Assembly (NCBI GenBank): GCA_025210735.1
Contig: JAOARD010000043.1
Span: 1-64,000 of the forward strand
Reading direction: 5' to 3'
Source of the DNA: Bacteroidales bacterium
GTDB lineage: Bacteria > Bacteroidota > Bacteroidia > Bacteroidales > UBA6680
Length of the DNA: 64,000 nt
A program made the position numbers and the translations under genes. A model generated the notes under the pieces. That model saw only the letters and a list, made by a program, of their open reading frames with translations. It was not told where the DNA came from and searched no databases. This document shows, one piece after another, positions 53,049-61,680 of the stretch (its first letter is position 1; every line of letters starts with the position of its first letter).

Positions 53049-53738
53049 TTATATCTCAAAGTGAATCCCTTTATTAATAAGAGTATTATAAACATTTTTA
53101 TTGAATCTGTACAGATTTCCGGGTCTACCAGCTCCTGTATTTTTAGCTTTTTCAGACAGTTCCTCAAGTATCCCCAGTTTCATAACCTTCTTCTTAAAAT
53201 TACGTCTGTCTATATCTCTGCTAAGAAGGGTAGAGTATAAGTTTTCAAGATCAGAGAACGGGAACTTATCATCCAGAAGCTCAAAACCTATTGGTTCATA
53301 AATAATCTTTTTTCTTAATCTTGATATTGCCATCTCCAGAATGTACTTATGGTCAAATGCAAGATCGGGCATCTCATTTATATTAAACCATTTAGCATCC
53401 TTAGCATCAGAACTGGCATTAAGTCTCATAAATTCTGATGATTTTACAAGACTAAAATAGGCAACAGATATAACCCTTTTTCTGGGATCTCTTTTAGGTT
53501 CGCCAAATGTATACAGTTGCTCAATATATTCTATATCAATACCAGTCTCTTCCTTTAATTCTCTTCTTGCAGCTTCATTCAACGACTCATCTGCTTCAAC
53601 AAAACCACCCGGAATAGCCCAGTTATCTTTAAACGGATCGTATTTACGTTTAATAAGCAACACCTGTACTCCGGTCTCTTTTTGATACCCAAAAATAATT
53701 GTATCTACAGCTATATCTAATTTATGTTCTCTTTCCAC
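53049..53738 (-). CDS. NUDIX domain transcriptional regulator, NrtR-like
   Basis: A 229-residue protein with a NUDIX domain at residues 1-150 and a C-terminal winged helix (RRNFKKKVMKLGILEELSEKAKNTGAGRPGNLYRFNKNVY). The NUDIX box GGFVEADESLNEAARRELKEETGI retains the REXXEE core. In this family the NUDIX fold senses an ADP-ribose or sugar effector and the wHTH binds DNA. A perfect inverted repeat at 53780-53798, 42 bases upstream, is a likely autoregulatory site. What else it controls is not evident. Confidence 0.88.
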   Translation of the reverse strand: MEREHKLDIAVDTIIFGYQKETGVQVLLIKRKYDPFKDNWAIPGGFVEADESLNEAARRELKEETGIDIEYIEQLYTFGEPKRDPRKRVISVAYFSLVKSSEFMRLNASSDAKDAKWFNINEMPDLAFDHKYILEMAISRLRKKIIYEPIGFELLDDKFPFSDLENLYSTLLSRDIDRRNFKKKVMKLGILEELSEKAKNTGAGRPGNLYRFNKNVYNTLINKGIHFEI

Positions 53739-53779
53739 ACAGTAAAAATACTCAATTTATAATCAGAAAAAAGTATATA

Positions 53780-53798
53780 ACACTGTTAAAAACAGTGT
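53780..53798 (-). promoter_or_regulatory. Candidate operator of the NrtR-like gene
   Basis: ACACTGTT (53780-53787) and AACAGTGT (53791-53798) are perfect 8-bp arms three bases apart, upstream of the regulator's start. Confidence 0.45.
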
Positions 53799-54067
53799 AC
53801 AGAAACGGAAAATTACTTAGAGAAGAATCTCTTGAAAGTATACGAAACAGAATTACAGAAAATATATAATGTTATAAATAAACAGTATTACCAGAGCATG
53901 AAATTTTAATTTATACCCCCATTCAGATATATACCAAAGCCTTACTACCACTAGCGTATTAAGGCTTTTATTCTATATGTATAATAGTGTATATAACGTA
54001 AAGCAACATGTTAAAAATATATTTATATGTTAAAAACCTGAGTAGATTATTGTAAAGTTCGTAAAAA
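53799..54067. other. Intergenic region before the formate dehydrogenase operon
   Basis: No gene is visible. A hairpin with AAAGCCTTA (53936-53944) and TAAGGCTTT (53960-53968) followed by TTATT resembles a terminator, but no + strand gene ends here. It may end a small transcript or be a remnant. Confidence 0.4.
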
Positions 54068-54092
54068 TTAGTAACTTATAATACGTTACTAA
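54068..54092 (+). promoter_or_regulatory. Inverted repeat upstream of the formate dehydrogenase operon
   Basis: TTAGTAAC (54068-54075) and GTTACTAA (54085-54092) are perfect arms nine bases apart, ending 10 bases before the ATG at 54103. The location fits a repressor site or a 5' hairpin controlling translation. It does not match the FNR consensus. Confidence 0.5.
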
Positions 54093-54102
54093 ATAATTTA
54101 TT

Positions 54103-55746
54103 ATGTCGAAGAATCTACGATCACTATCTAAAAAGTATGGCGAAGACAATAAATTGTTTGAAGATATTAAATCACTATCAGAATCTGATAGCTTTGCCGA
54201 AAACTTAGACCAAATCACTGAAGAAACACTATTTACTAAATCTGCAGTACACAGTACAAGAACGTTTTACGACTTTCTTAAACCCGAATTCAGGGATAAA
54301 AAGGTGCATATTTGCGATGGATCTGCCTGTTATGTTACAGATAAGCAGAAAAAATTAAAAGAGGCACTGTTAAAACACTTCTCTGAAGACGAGATAGGTA
54401 CAGTTACATGCATAGGACGTTGCTGGGAAAATGCATCGTTTCTGTATAAAGGGTATCCGGTGTCTCTTAAATCAGTTGATGACCTGGAGAGAGCTCTTAA
54501 ATGGTACACCTTGCAACTTCCGCTTGAGAATGTTAAATCTGCTGTAAAACGTTTCAGTATTCTTAATACATGGAATGGTTTTGCCAGAGGGTACTCACTG
54601 CTTAACAACTATTTCGAAAATCCGGAGACTATAATTGACGAAGTCCGGGAGTCAAAAATCAGAGGTAGAGGAGGGGCAGGTTTCCCTACTCATATTAAAC
54701 TTGAGACATGCCGTAACACAGAGGCAGACCAGAAGTATATTGTCTGTAATGGCGATGAGGGCGATCCGGGAGCATTCTCTGATATGTATATAATGGAGAA
54801 TCTCCCTTATAAACTCATATTCGGAATGATTGCATGTGCTATTGCCACAGGTGCAACAAAAGGGTTAATATATGTGCGCGGAGAGTATCCGTACTCTGTA
54901 AAGACTCTGAACAAAGCAGTAAAAAGGTTATATGAGAAGAAACATCTCGGAGAGAACCTTATGGGAAGTAAGCACACCTTTGACCTTACGGTTGTTGTTG
55001 GTGAGGGAGCTTATATATGCGGAGAAGAAACATCGTTACTTAACTCTATAGAGGGAATACGTGCCGATGTACGCACACGTCCGCCATTTCCGGCAGAGGA
55101 AGGACTGTTTGGTAAACCAACAGTACTCTCTAATGTAGAGACGTTTGCAAATATCCATAAGATACTATACTCAGGTGGGAAAACATATGCCAGAATGGGT
55201 ACAGAGAAATCTAAAGGAACAAAGCTTGTATGTCTCGATAGCGGATTTGTAAGACCGGGGATGTATGAGGTTGTTATGGGATCTGTGCTTATTGATCTTA
55301 TAAACAAAATGGGAGGTGGTTTTAGCAGACCAACAAAAGCAATACAGGTAGGAGGTCCTCTGGGAGGAATAATACCTGTTGATGAGTTGTATAAACTTAC
55401 AGTCGATTTTGAATCGTTTGAAGAGCATGGATTCCTTCTGGGACATGCAGGAGTGGTATCAATACCGGTTAAAGTACCATTTATAGAGTACATGCGTCAT
55501 CTGTTTGATTTTGTAGAGAAAGAGTCGTGTGGTAAATGTTATCCGTGCAGAATTGGAGCAATACGTGGACGCGAGATGTTAGACAGAGCGATAGACAAAG
55601 ACGAGCTTATTGACAGAGCTGCTTTTGAAGACCTTATTGATACATTAGAAGATGGATCGTTATGTGCCTTGGGTGGAGGCATAACGCTGCCAATAAGAAA
55701 TATACTTGAGCACTTTGCCGAAGAGGTTGATGTATTCTTTAAATAA
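54103..55746 (+). CDS. NADH-binding NuoE/NuoF-fusion subunit of formate dehydrogenase
   Basis: A 547-residue flavoprotein. The N-terminal 130 residues are a thioredoxin-like 2Fe-2S domain with CX4C (CDGSAC) and CX3C (CIGRC). Next comes a NuoF domain with the FMN/NADH glycine-rich segments GRGGAGFPT near residue 187, CNGDEGDPGAFSDM, and GAYICGEETSLLNSIEG. The 4Fe-4S ligands are CGKCYPC near residue 476 plus a later Cys in CALGG. It passes electrons between NAD(H) and the catalytic subunit encoded 36 bases downstream. The same fold serves [FeFe] hydrogenases, but the neighbouring molybdoenzyme makes it formate dehydrogenase here. Confidence 0.9.
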   Translation: MSKNLRSLSKKYGEDNKLFEDIKSLSESDSFAENLDQITEETLFTKSAVHSTRTFYDFLKPEFRDKKVHICDGSACYVTDKQKKLKEALLKHFSEDEIGTVTCIGRCWENASFLYKGYPVSLKSVDDLERALKWYTLQLPLENVKSAVKRFSILNTWNGFARGYSLLNNYFENPETIIDEVRESKIRGRGGAGFPTHIKLETCRNTEADQKYIVCNGDEGDPGAFSDMYIMENLPYKLIFGMIACAIATGATKGLIYVRGEYPYSVKTLNKAVKRLYEKKHLGENLMGSKHTFDLTVVVGEGAYICGEETSLLNSIEGIRADVRTRPPFPAEEGLFGKPTVLSNVETFANIHKILYSGGKTYARMGTEKSKGTKLVCLDSGFVRPGMYEVVMGSVLIDLINKMGGGFSRPTKAIQVGGPLGGIIPVDELYKLTVDFESFEEHGFLLGHAGVVSIPVKVPFIEYMRHLFDFVEKESCGKCYPCRIGAIRGREMLDRAIDKDELIDRAAFEDLIDTLEDGSLCALGGGITLPIRNILEHFAEEVDVFFK

Positions 55747-55782
55747 TAAATGCAGAGAAATCTGTATAAATAAAACAAAGAT

Positions 55783-58530
55783 ATGGAGTCAAATGCATAT
55801 ATAAATAATATCCCTTACCAGATTATTCCGGGCGAGACTATATACGATTTTGTAAGCAGGTACAAAGGAAAAGAGTTTATCCCGGTTATTTGTCAGGACG
55901 ATAAACTTGAAAACTATGGTGCTTGTCGTATATGCTCTGTAGAGATATCGCGCGAGAAAGGTGGTGATAGTAGGGTTGTAGCATCGTGTCATACACCTGT
56001 TCAGGAGGGGATATATATTACAACACACTCAAAACGGATAGAGAAGCTTCGTAAGAATATTCTAGAGTTGGTACTATCAAACTATCCAAAGAGTGCAATT
56101 AAACCTAAAAAAGGTCATAAACCAACGCCGTTTCAGAAACTATTAACAGATCTGAATGTAAATAGTACCAGATACAATAACGGACAAACACATGCAGCAA
56201 TAGTTGAAGATTTGAGCCACCCATATATACACTCTGATCTTAAAGAGTGTATACACTGCTATAAATGTGTAAGAGTATGCGATGAGGTGCAGGGCGAACT
56301 GGTTCTTGGAATTGCCGACAGAGGATTCAATAGCAGGATTGTAAAAGATGATGATACTACATTTAAAGAGTCTACATGTGTATCGTGTGGAGCATGTGTT
56401 CAGATATGCCCAACAAATGCTTTAAAAGACAGGTACCTCTCTAAAACAGTAGAAGCAGATAAAGAGATACGTACAGTTTGTACATACTGTGGTGTAGGAT
56501 GTAATCTGAATGTTAAGGTAAAGAACGATAAAGTTATTGCTATACAGGGTGTACCTGATGCAGAAGCAAATATGGGACATACCTGCCTGAAGGGGCGGTT
56601 TGCTTTTGAATTCTATAAACATCCTGACAGATTACAGAAACCTCTTATAAAGAAGAGAGGTAAGTTTGTTGAGTCTACATGGCAAGAGGCGTATGATCTT
56701 ATTGAGAGCAAATTTAAAGCTATAATAGAGAAGAGCGGACCAGATGCTGTGGCCGGTATCTCATCGTCAAGATGTACAAACGAGGAGAATTACCTTATGC
56801 AGAAATTTTTCAGGGTAGTAGCCGGAACCAATAACATAGACGGATGCGCACGTGTTTGCCATGCACCAACAGCATGGGGAATGCAACAGGCATACGGAAC
56901 AGGAGCAGCAACAAACTCAATTGAGGATCTTAAAGAGTGTGACCTGATACTACTTGTTGGATCAAACTCTACTGAAGCACATCCGGTTACAGGAGCCAAG
57001 ATCAAACAGCAGATAATGAAGGGGAAAACACTGATTGTGATTGACCCAATAAAGATAAAACTTGCAAAATATGCAAAGTACCATCTGCAACTGCGACCTG
57101 GAACCAACGTGCCAATGATGCTTATGTTTGCCCGTTTTATTCTTGACGAAGGACTGATTGATGAGGAGTTTATTAAGAAGAACACTGTTGGTTTTAATAA
57201 ATTTGTTGAGAAACTCAAAGCATTTGATGTTGATGAGGCAGAGCAGATAACCGGAGTAGATAAAGAGCTTGTACGCAAAGCGGCAATAGAGTATGCTACA
57301 GCCGGTAATTCAATGGAGTTCCACGGACTAGGCGTAACAGAGCACTATCAGGGAAGTAAAACAGTAATGTTACTTGCCAATATTGCTATGATGACAGGAA
57401 ACATTGGTCGTCCGGGTGTGGGACTTAACCCGCTGAGAGGACAAAATAATGTTCAGGGAGCAGCCGATATGGGTGTGCAGCCACATCAGGGAGCAGGATA
57501 TCTGGATGTAACAAAAGAGGAGTCTATAGATCACTACTTTAAGGTATACAATAAACGATTGCCGGATAAGATAGGGCTAAAAATTCCTGAGATGTTCCAT
57601 GCATCGCGCGAAGGAAAACTTAAAGGAATGTGGATAATGGGAGAGGATATACTACAGACCGACCCTAATACATGTGAGGTTGATAAAGCACTTGGCAGCC
57701 TTGAGTTTCTGGTTGTTCAGGAGATATTTATGACCGATACAGCACGTAAAGCAGATGTAATTCTTCCTGCATCGTCGTTTTTTGAAAAAGAGGGAACCTT
57801 TACTAGTAGTGAACGCCGTGTGCAGCGTGTACAAAAAGTTGTAGAACCTCTTAATGGTACAAAACCCGACGGGCAGATTGTTGTAGATATAATGCGACGT
57901 TTTGGATATGAACAGTGCGATTATACTGCTGCCGATATGTTGGATGAGATAAATAAGGTTGTTCCGTTCTTTGAAGGAATAACATGGGAACGACTCGGTG
58001 ATAACGGACTGCAGTGGCCGGTTAAGAAAGATGGTACCGATACAAAGATTCTGCACATAGATGGTAAGTTTAAGCGTGGTAAAGGTAAGTTTCACTACTT
58101 TGACTATATAGAGTCGCCAGAGACAGTTGAGCATAAGGATAAATATCCGTTTGTACTTACAACCGGGCGACTGCTTGAGCATTATAATTGTGGAACAATG
58201 ACCAGACGCACTCCAAATAGTGTACTGATAACCGAAGATCTGCTAAAAATTAATCCAATAGATGCAGAGAACAAAGGCATAAAACATAATGACTTTGTTA
58301 AGGTATCATCGCCAAGAGGATATGTGATAATGCGTGCTGATATTACCGATGAACTTAAACCGGGAATACTATATACAACATTCCATTTTCCGGAGATATC
58401 AATAAACCATATAACCAGCGGTTTGGGCGATATAGATACGCTTACACCGGAGTATAAGGTTGTGGCAATTGATATTGAAAGGGTTGAAGAGAGTGATGTT
58501 AAAGAGCGTTATGCTTGTTATGAATTATAG
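55783..58530 (+). CDS. Formate dehydrogenase, molybdopterin catalytic subunit (Cys type)
   Basis: A 915-residue molybdo/tungsto-enzyme. Domains in order: 2Fe-2S ferredoxin (C37, C48, C51, C69); His/Cys cluster region; two 4Fe-4S motifs (CIHCYKCVRVC and CVSCGACVQICP); the MGD-domain 4Fe-4S cluster (CTYCGVGC ... GHTCLKG); and the molybdopterin oxidoreductase with C-terminal MGD-binding barrel. The metal ligand is Cys359 (ARVCHAPTAWGM), so no selenocysteine is needed. The following His is the conserved catalytic one. Together with the NuoE/F fusion it should interconvert formate and CO2 with NAD(H) in the cytoplasm. Assembly factors such as FdhD are not in the window. Confidence 0.93.
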   Translation: MESNAYINNIPYQIIPGETIYDFVSRYKGKEFIPVICQDDKLENYGACRICSVEISREKGGDSRVVASCHTPVQEGIYITTHSKRIEKLRKNILELVLSNYPKSAIKPKKGHKPTPFQKLLTDLNVNSTRYNNGQTHAAIVEDLSHPYIHSDLKECIHCYKCVRVCDEVQGELVLGIADRGFNSRIVKDDDTTFKESTCVSCGACVQICPTNALKDRYLSKTVEADKEIRTVCTYCGVGCNLNVKVKNDKVIAIQGVPDAEANMGHTCLKGRFAFEFYKHPDRLQKPLIKKRGKFVESTWQEAYDLIESKFKAIIEKSGPDAVAGISSSRCTNEENYLMQKFFRVVAGTNNIDGCARVCHAPTAWGMQQAYGTGAATNSIEDLKECDLILLVGSNSTEAHPVTGAKIKQQIMKGKTLIVIDPIKIKLAKYAKYHLQLRPGTNVPMMLMFARFILDEGLIDEEFIKKNTVGFNKFVEKLKAFDVDEAEQITGVDKELVRKAAIEYATAGNSMEFHGLGVTEHYQGSKTVMLLANIAMMTGNIGRPGVGLNPLRGQNNVQGAADMGVQPHQGAGYLDVTKEESIDHYFKVYNKRLPDKIGLKIPEMFHASREGKLKGMWIMGEDILQTDPNTCEVDKALGSLEFLVVQEIFMTDTARKADVILPASSFFEKEGTFTSSERRVQRVQKVVEPLNGTKPDGQIVVDIMRRFGYEQCDYTAADMLDEINKVVPFFEGITWERLGDNGLQWPVKKDGTDTKILHIDGKFKRGKGKFHYFDYIESPETVEHKDKYPFVLTTGRLLEHYNCGTMTRRTPNSVLITEDLLKINPIDAENKGIKHNDFVKVSSPRGYVIMRADITDELKPGILYTTFHFPEISINHITSGLGDIDTLTPEYKVVAIDIERVEESDVKERYACYEL

Positions 58531-58533
58531 GTA

Positions 58534-58599
58534 AGAAACAGTTTAAATTTGTTTTTGGAATTTTTATCAATCAAAATTGAATCATAAAGAGGTAAATTT
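58534..58599 (+). repeat. Dispersed ~66-bp intergenic repeat, copy B
   Basis: Second copy of the repeat at 42081-42146, same orientation, three bases after the formate dehydrogenase stop codon. Confidence 0.65.
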
Positions 58600-58611
58600 A
58601 AAAGAGTTTCT

Positions 58612-58639
58612 AAAAAAAGGCTGCCTTTGGGGCAGCCTT
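58612..58639 (-). terminator. Terminator of the ECF sigma/DUF4097 operon
   Basis: On the minus strand AAGGCTGCC pairs with GGCAGCCTT (58631-58639 with 58617-58625), followed by TTTTTTA (complement of 58612-58618). It lies 23 bases past the stop at 58663. Confidence 0.85.
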
Positions 58640-58662
58640 GCAATTATAAAATAGGGAATATT

Positions 58663-59754
58663 TTATCTCTCTTTGGTTCTGATCTTCACAGAACTATATT
58701 TTGTGTTAACTCTTATCCTTCCTGATGGTGCACTATCGCCAACAACACCATTTACAGTAATCTCATTTGATTCAGATATCATGCTAACCTGATTCGACTC
58801 CGGATATGTGAAGCTTCCGTAACGTGAGTGACCAAACAACTCATACGATGCAACAGGGTCAACATAAAGTCTTACAGAACCATATTTGTTGTTTATCTCT
58901 ACCGATCTGAATGAAGACTTGATATCTCCGAAAATAATATCGGAATAAGCAGCACTTATATTTGTTTTGTTATGCAACTCCTTAACCTTATAGTTTGAGT
59001 ATGCACCAGTTGTTACCACAAAGTTGTTAAGTTTACCAATATGGTAGTTATCATACTTACTCTCGGCAACAAGTGAGCTTGCATTATCAACGGCCAGAGT
59101 AGAGTACTTTGTGTATGCCGATATTGCATGAGCTTTACCAACTTTTAATTTAGAGTACTTAATTTCTACCGATAACCAGTTAGCCTCTTCAATATGAGCC
59201 ATCTTATTTGTATAAGCAAGACTAATACGACTTATTGGTTGTTTCTTCTCTCTGTAAATCTTTTTAGCAGTTAGAGTACCATATTTTACTGAAATATTTG
59301 CATATCCAAGTATCTCATCAATAAATACACTACCGTATTTGTTTGTAAGTTCAAGGTTAATATAGCTCGGAGCTTTTACCTCATAACTAACATCAAAATT
59401 GTGCGATCTGCGACTCTCCCAATATCCTGAGCGATTAAACTTATCATCTATATCAGTAATAGCCTCAATAACATCACCATTTTTGTTAAGATTTATATTT
59501 ATCAGATTAAGTAGCTTTTCTGCCGACTCCTGTTTACTGTGATTTACAGTAACAGTCACCTTAATCTGTATACTACTCTTTTCCCAGTTCTCAATCTTTA
59601 CATCGCCATAAGCATTTGATAGCTTAAGCAGAGTGCTCTCACTGGCACTGAACGTTTTATCATAGTCTCTCTTGAACTCCTCTGCTTTTACACTCAGAGT
59701 TGTGGTAAACACCATGATGGCGATAATAGCTGTATTAAAAAATGTCGTTTTCAT
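58663..59754 (-). CDS. Secreted DUF4097-like beta-helix protein
   Basis: A 363-residue protein with a Sec signal (NTAIIAIMVFTTTLSVKA). The rest is a repetitive beta structure in which KYGS, KYGT, KYST and KYSK recur about every 20-25 residues (NKYGSVFIDEI, VKYGTLTAKKI, TKYSTLAVDN, NKYGSVRLYV, TKYSSVKIR). This is the DUF4097/adhesin-like fold common beside ECF sigma factors in Bacteroidetes. The role is unknown, perhaps envelope-stress output. Its start codon overlaps the stop of the anti-sigma gene by one base. Confidence 0.85.
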   Translation of the reverse strand: MKTTFFNTAIIAIMVFTTTLSVKAEEFKRDYDKTFSASESTLLKLSNAYGDVKIENWEKSSIQIKVTVTVNHSKQESAEKLLNLININLNKNGDVIEAITDIDDKFNRSGYWESRRSHNFDVSYEVKAPSYINLELTNKYGSVFIDEILGYANISVKYGTLTAKKIYREKKQPISRISLAYTNKMAHIEEANWLSVEIKYSKLKVGKAHAISAYTKYSTLAVDNASSLVAESKYDNYHIGKLNNFVVTTGAYSNYKVKELHNKTNISAAYSDIIFGDIKSSFRSVEINNKYGSVRLYVDPVASYELFGHSRYGSFTYPESNQVSMISESNEITVNGVVGDSAPSGRIRVNTKYSSVKIRTKER

Positions 59755-60284
59755 TATATAATCCCCTCTTTTATAATTTTATCTGCTCTCTTTAAATGAT
59801 CTAAGATATTGTCAAGAACCTCTATGCGTTGCTGAAAGTGAATTATCATGGCTGAATGTACCCTCTCATCCTCTGGGTTTTGCCTGAACTCATCTGAGAG
59901 TTGCTCCGGAACATCCTCTTTTGTAAGTTCTTTAATAATCTCGTTCTCATCATGCATATCGCTGCTTGCCAGCTTGTTTATCTCTACAATCTTATCGTCA
60001 ATTAAAGATTTGTAGTAACGCTCCGCCTCAAAATATTCCGAAGCATATGCGCTGTTCATTAATTCATCTCCATTTTTACCAATATCTGTTACATATAGTA
60101 CAGATCCGAGTCCAATCACCAGCGTAATGGCTGCTGCAAGTTGCATTAACTTTCTGCTCTTAAAAATATTAACCCGCCGTTGCCGGTTAAGCTTTTTACT
60201 GAACATCTCAAGGTGTCCGACATCAGGTTCGTGATAGTCAAACGACTCGCGGTTCTCTTTTATAATTCGCTCCAGATCTTTCAT
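59754..60284 (-). CDS. Putative membrane anti-sigma factor
   Basis: A 176-residue protein with a charged cytoplasmic N-terminus (about 40 residues), one helix (LMQLAAAITLVIGLGSVLYVTDI, residues about 46-66) and an extracytoplasmic helical domain. The family is not recognised by sequence. The topology and its position between the ECF sigma gene (21 bases upstream) and a secreted protein gene make an anti-sigma role likely. Confidence 0.65.
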   Translation of the reverse strand: MKDLERIIKENRESFDYHEPDVGHLEMFSKKLNRQRRVNIFKSRKLMQLAAAITLVIGLGSVLYVTDIGKNGDELMNSAYASEYFEAERYYKSLIDDKIVEINKLASSDMHDENEIIKELTKEDVPEQLSDEFRQNPEDERVHSAMIIHFQQRIEVLDNILDHLKRADKIIKEGII

Positions 60285-60305
60285 GTCTGAACTGTTTTTA
60301 GTTTT

Positions 60306-60869
60306 TTAGTATGTCAATTTCGCGTTTTGTATCTCTTGTAATAATCTCTTTTTTGCTCTGGAATATTGCGATCGGGATGTAGAGCTGGTTATATCTAGTA
60401 TGTTTGCAATTTCGTCGTGGTCATAACCCTCAAGAAGGTATAAACTCAGTATAACTCTGTATCCGTCCGGCAACTCCAGTATTTTGTTTTTTATTAACTC
60501 TATTGTCTCTTTATCGTCATTTAAGGTATCGTCATCATCTTCAAATACCGTTATATTCTCATTTATCTCTGATAGCTCCAGCTTTCTCTTTTTAAGGAAG
60601 TCCAGTGCATTATTCACTACTATCTTTTTTAACCATGCCCCGAAACTAACTTCTGCCTTATAACTATCAATTTTATTAAACGCTTTCAAAAAAGCTTCCT
60701 GCATTATATCTTCTGCCTCAACCGGATCTTTTACTATTCGTATACATGTGCTGTACATCGCACTGTAATATAGTTTATAGATCTCAAACTGTGCCTTTTT
60801 ATTCCCTTTTTTGCAGGCCTTAATCAGCTTTTGGTGCTTCAAGTATTTGTTTTTATTGTTCTCTATCAT
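60306..60869 (-). CDS. ECF-type RNA polymerase sigma factor
   Basis: A 187-residue ECF sigma factor. Region 2 is YYSAMYSTCIRIVKDPVEAEDIMQEAFLKAFNKIDSY with FGAWLKKIVVNNALDFLKKRK. Region 4 is LPDGYRVILSLYLLEGYDHDEIANILDITSSTSRSQYSRAKKRLLQEI. It heads an operon with a membrane protein and a DUF4097 protein and is presumably released by an envelope signal. The inverted repeat at 60901-60926 is just upstream. Confidence 0.93.
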   Translation of the reverse strand: MIENNKNKYLKHQKLIKACKKGNKKAQFEIYKLYYSAMYSTCIRIVKDPVEAEDIMQEAFLKAFNKIDSYKAEVSFGAWLKKIVVNNALDFLKKRKLELSEINENITVFEDDDDTLNDDKETIELIKNKILELPDGYRVILSLYLLEGYDHDEIANILDITSSTSRSQYSRAKKRLLQEIQNAKLTY

Positions 60870-61249
60870 TAATGACGAATAAAAATTGTTAGTGTTGCAT
60901 ATACACGAAAAAAATTCAACGTGTATTCTGTGATAAGTTTTATATGTTCATGGTTTATAACTATAGTAGTTATCTGCTAAAATAAGTAAAAGTAACGTTT
61001 TATAATAGCAGAATGATTTAAAAAAACAGTTTATGTTTTAAGTAGAAGTAAATGAACTTATATAAAGGAGAGTTCATATGTAGATATATTTTAATTATTA
61101 TGGTTTATATGCTCCGTTAATACAGTAATATCCCACTATCTATTATATATTTGTTGTGTGAGATTATGTGGTTGGTTAGCTGCTATGCAATGCTCTAAAA
61201 CCTGTTTTTCTAAATTATTAATTAAGGTGATTTTGTTTTTAAATTGATT
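60870..61249. other. Intergenic region between the divergent ECF operon and a small membrane protein
   Basis: No gene seen in 380 bases. It contains an inverted repeat at 60901-60926 and a -7-like TATATTTG at 61146-61153 (+), 97 bases before the next ATG. Confidence 0.45.
60901..60926 (-). promoter_or_regulatory. Inverted repeat upstream of the ECF sigma gene
   Basis: ATACACG (60901-60907) and CGTGTAT (60920-60926) are perfect 7-bp arms 12 bases apart, 32 bases before the sigma start. It may be a regulator site or overlap an autoregulated promoter. Confidence 0.4.
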
Positions 61250-61660
61250 ATGAAGAAGATTGTTCAGTTATTCTTGATATTATCTTTTATTAAAGGTGCT
61301 TTATTGTTTTTATGTATTAAAGGAGGTGATTGGCTTTTTGATGTTAATATTTGGTTACGATATCTGATATTCTATATAGTGTTGTGGTTTGTAGATAGAG
61401 CAGCAATTAAAAGAGTTGCACAGCCATTTAAAATGAGTTGGATTAAGTCATCAATCTTTTTATTTATGACATATGTTTCGCTTATTTTTATTACGGGAGC
61501 ACTGTTCTCTGTGTATAACAATGTGTTTGATATTAAATATCAATCAAATATAGAAACACCTGTTGCTGTAATAATAGTGTTTTTGATATTAGGATTTATA
61601 TTATCTGTAATAAATTCACTGGTAAAGATTAATAACCTAAAAAAGAACTCAGATAAATAA
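61250..61660 (+). CDS. Small integral membrane protein, 136 aa
   Basis: An unrecognised protein with four predicted helices: KIVQLFLILSFIKGALLFLCI, LRYLIFYIVLWFVDRAA, SIFLFMTYVSLIFITGALFSV and VAVIIVFLILGFILSVINSL. No motif points to a function. An in-frame TTG two codons earlier is possible, but the ATG at 61250 gives the normal MKK start. The archaemetzincin gene follows after 20 bases, so the two may form a unit. Confidence 0.65.
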   Translation: MKKIVQLFLILSFIKGALLFLCIKGGDWLFDVNIWLRYLIFYIVLWFVDRAAIKRVAQPFKMSWIKSSIFLFMTYVSLIFITGALFSVYNNVFDIKYQSNIETPVAVIIVFLILGFILSVINSLVKINNLKKNSDK

Positions 61661-61680
61661 TATATTATTCAATAAACCCT

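Noticed and set aside
53936..53972. Terminator of a hidden + strand gene before formate dehydrogenase
   Set aside because: The hairpin is real but no credible reading frame or RNA gene precedes it on the + strand.
54068..54092. FNR/CRP-type binding site before formate dehydrogenase
   Set aside because: The arms TTAGTAAC/GTTACTAA and the 9-base spacing do not match TTGAT-N4-ATCAA or TGTGA-N6-TCACA.
55783..58530. Selenocysteine-containing formate dehydrogenase
   Set aside because: The metal-ligand codon at 56857-56859 is TGC (Cys), not TGA.
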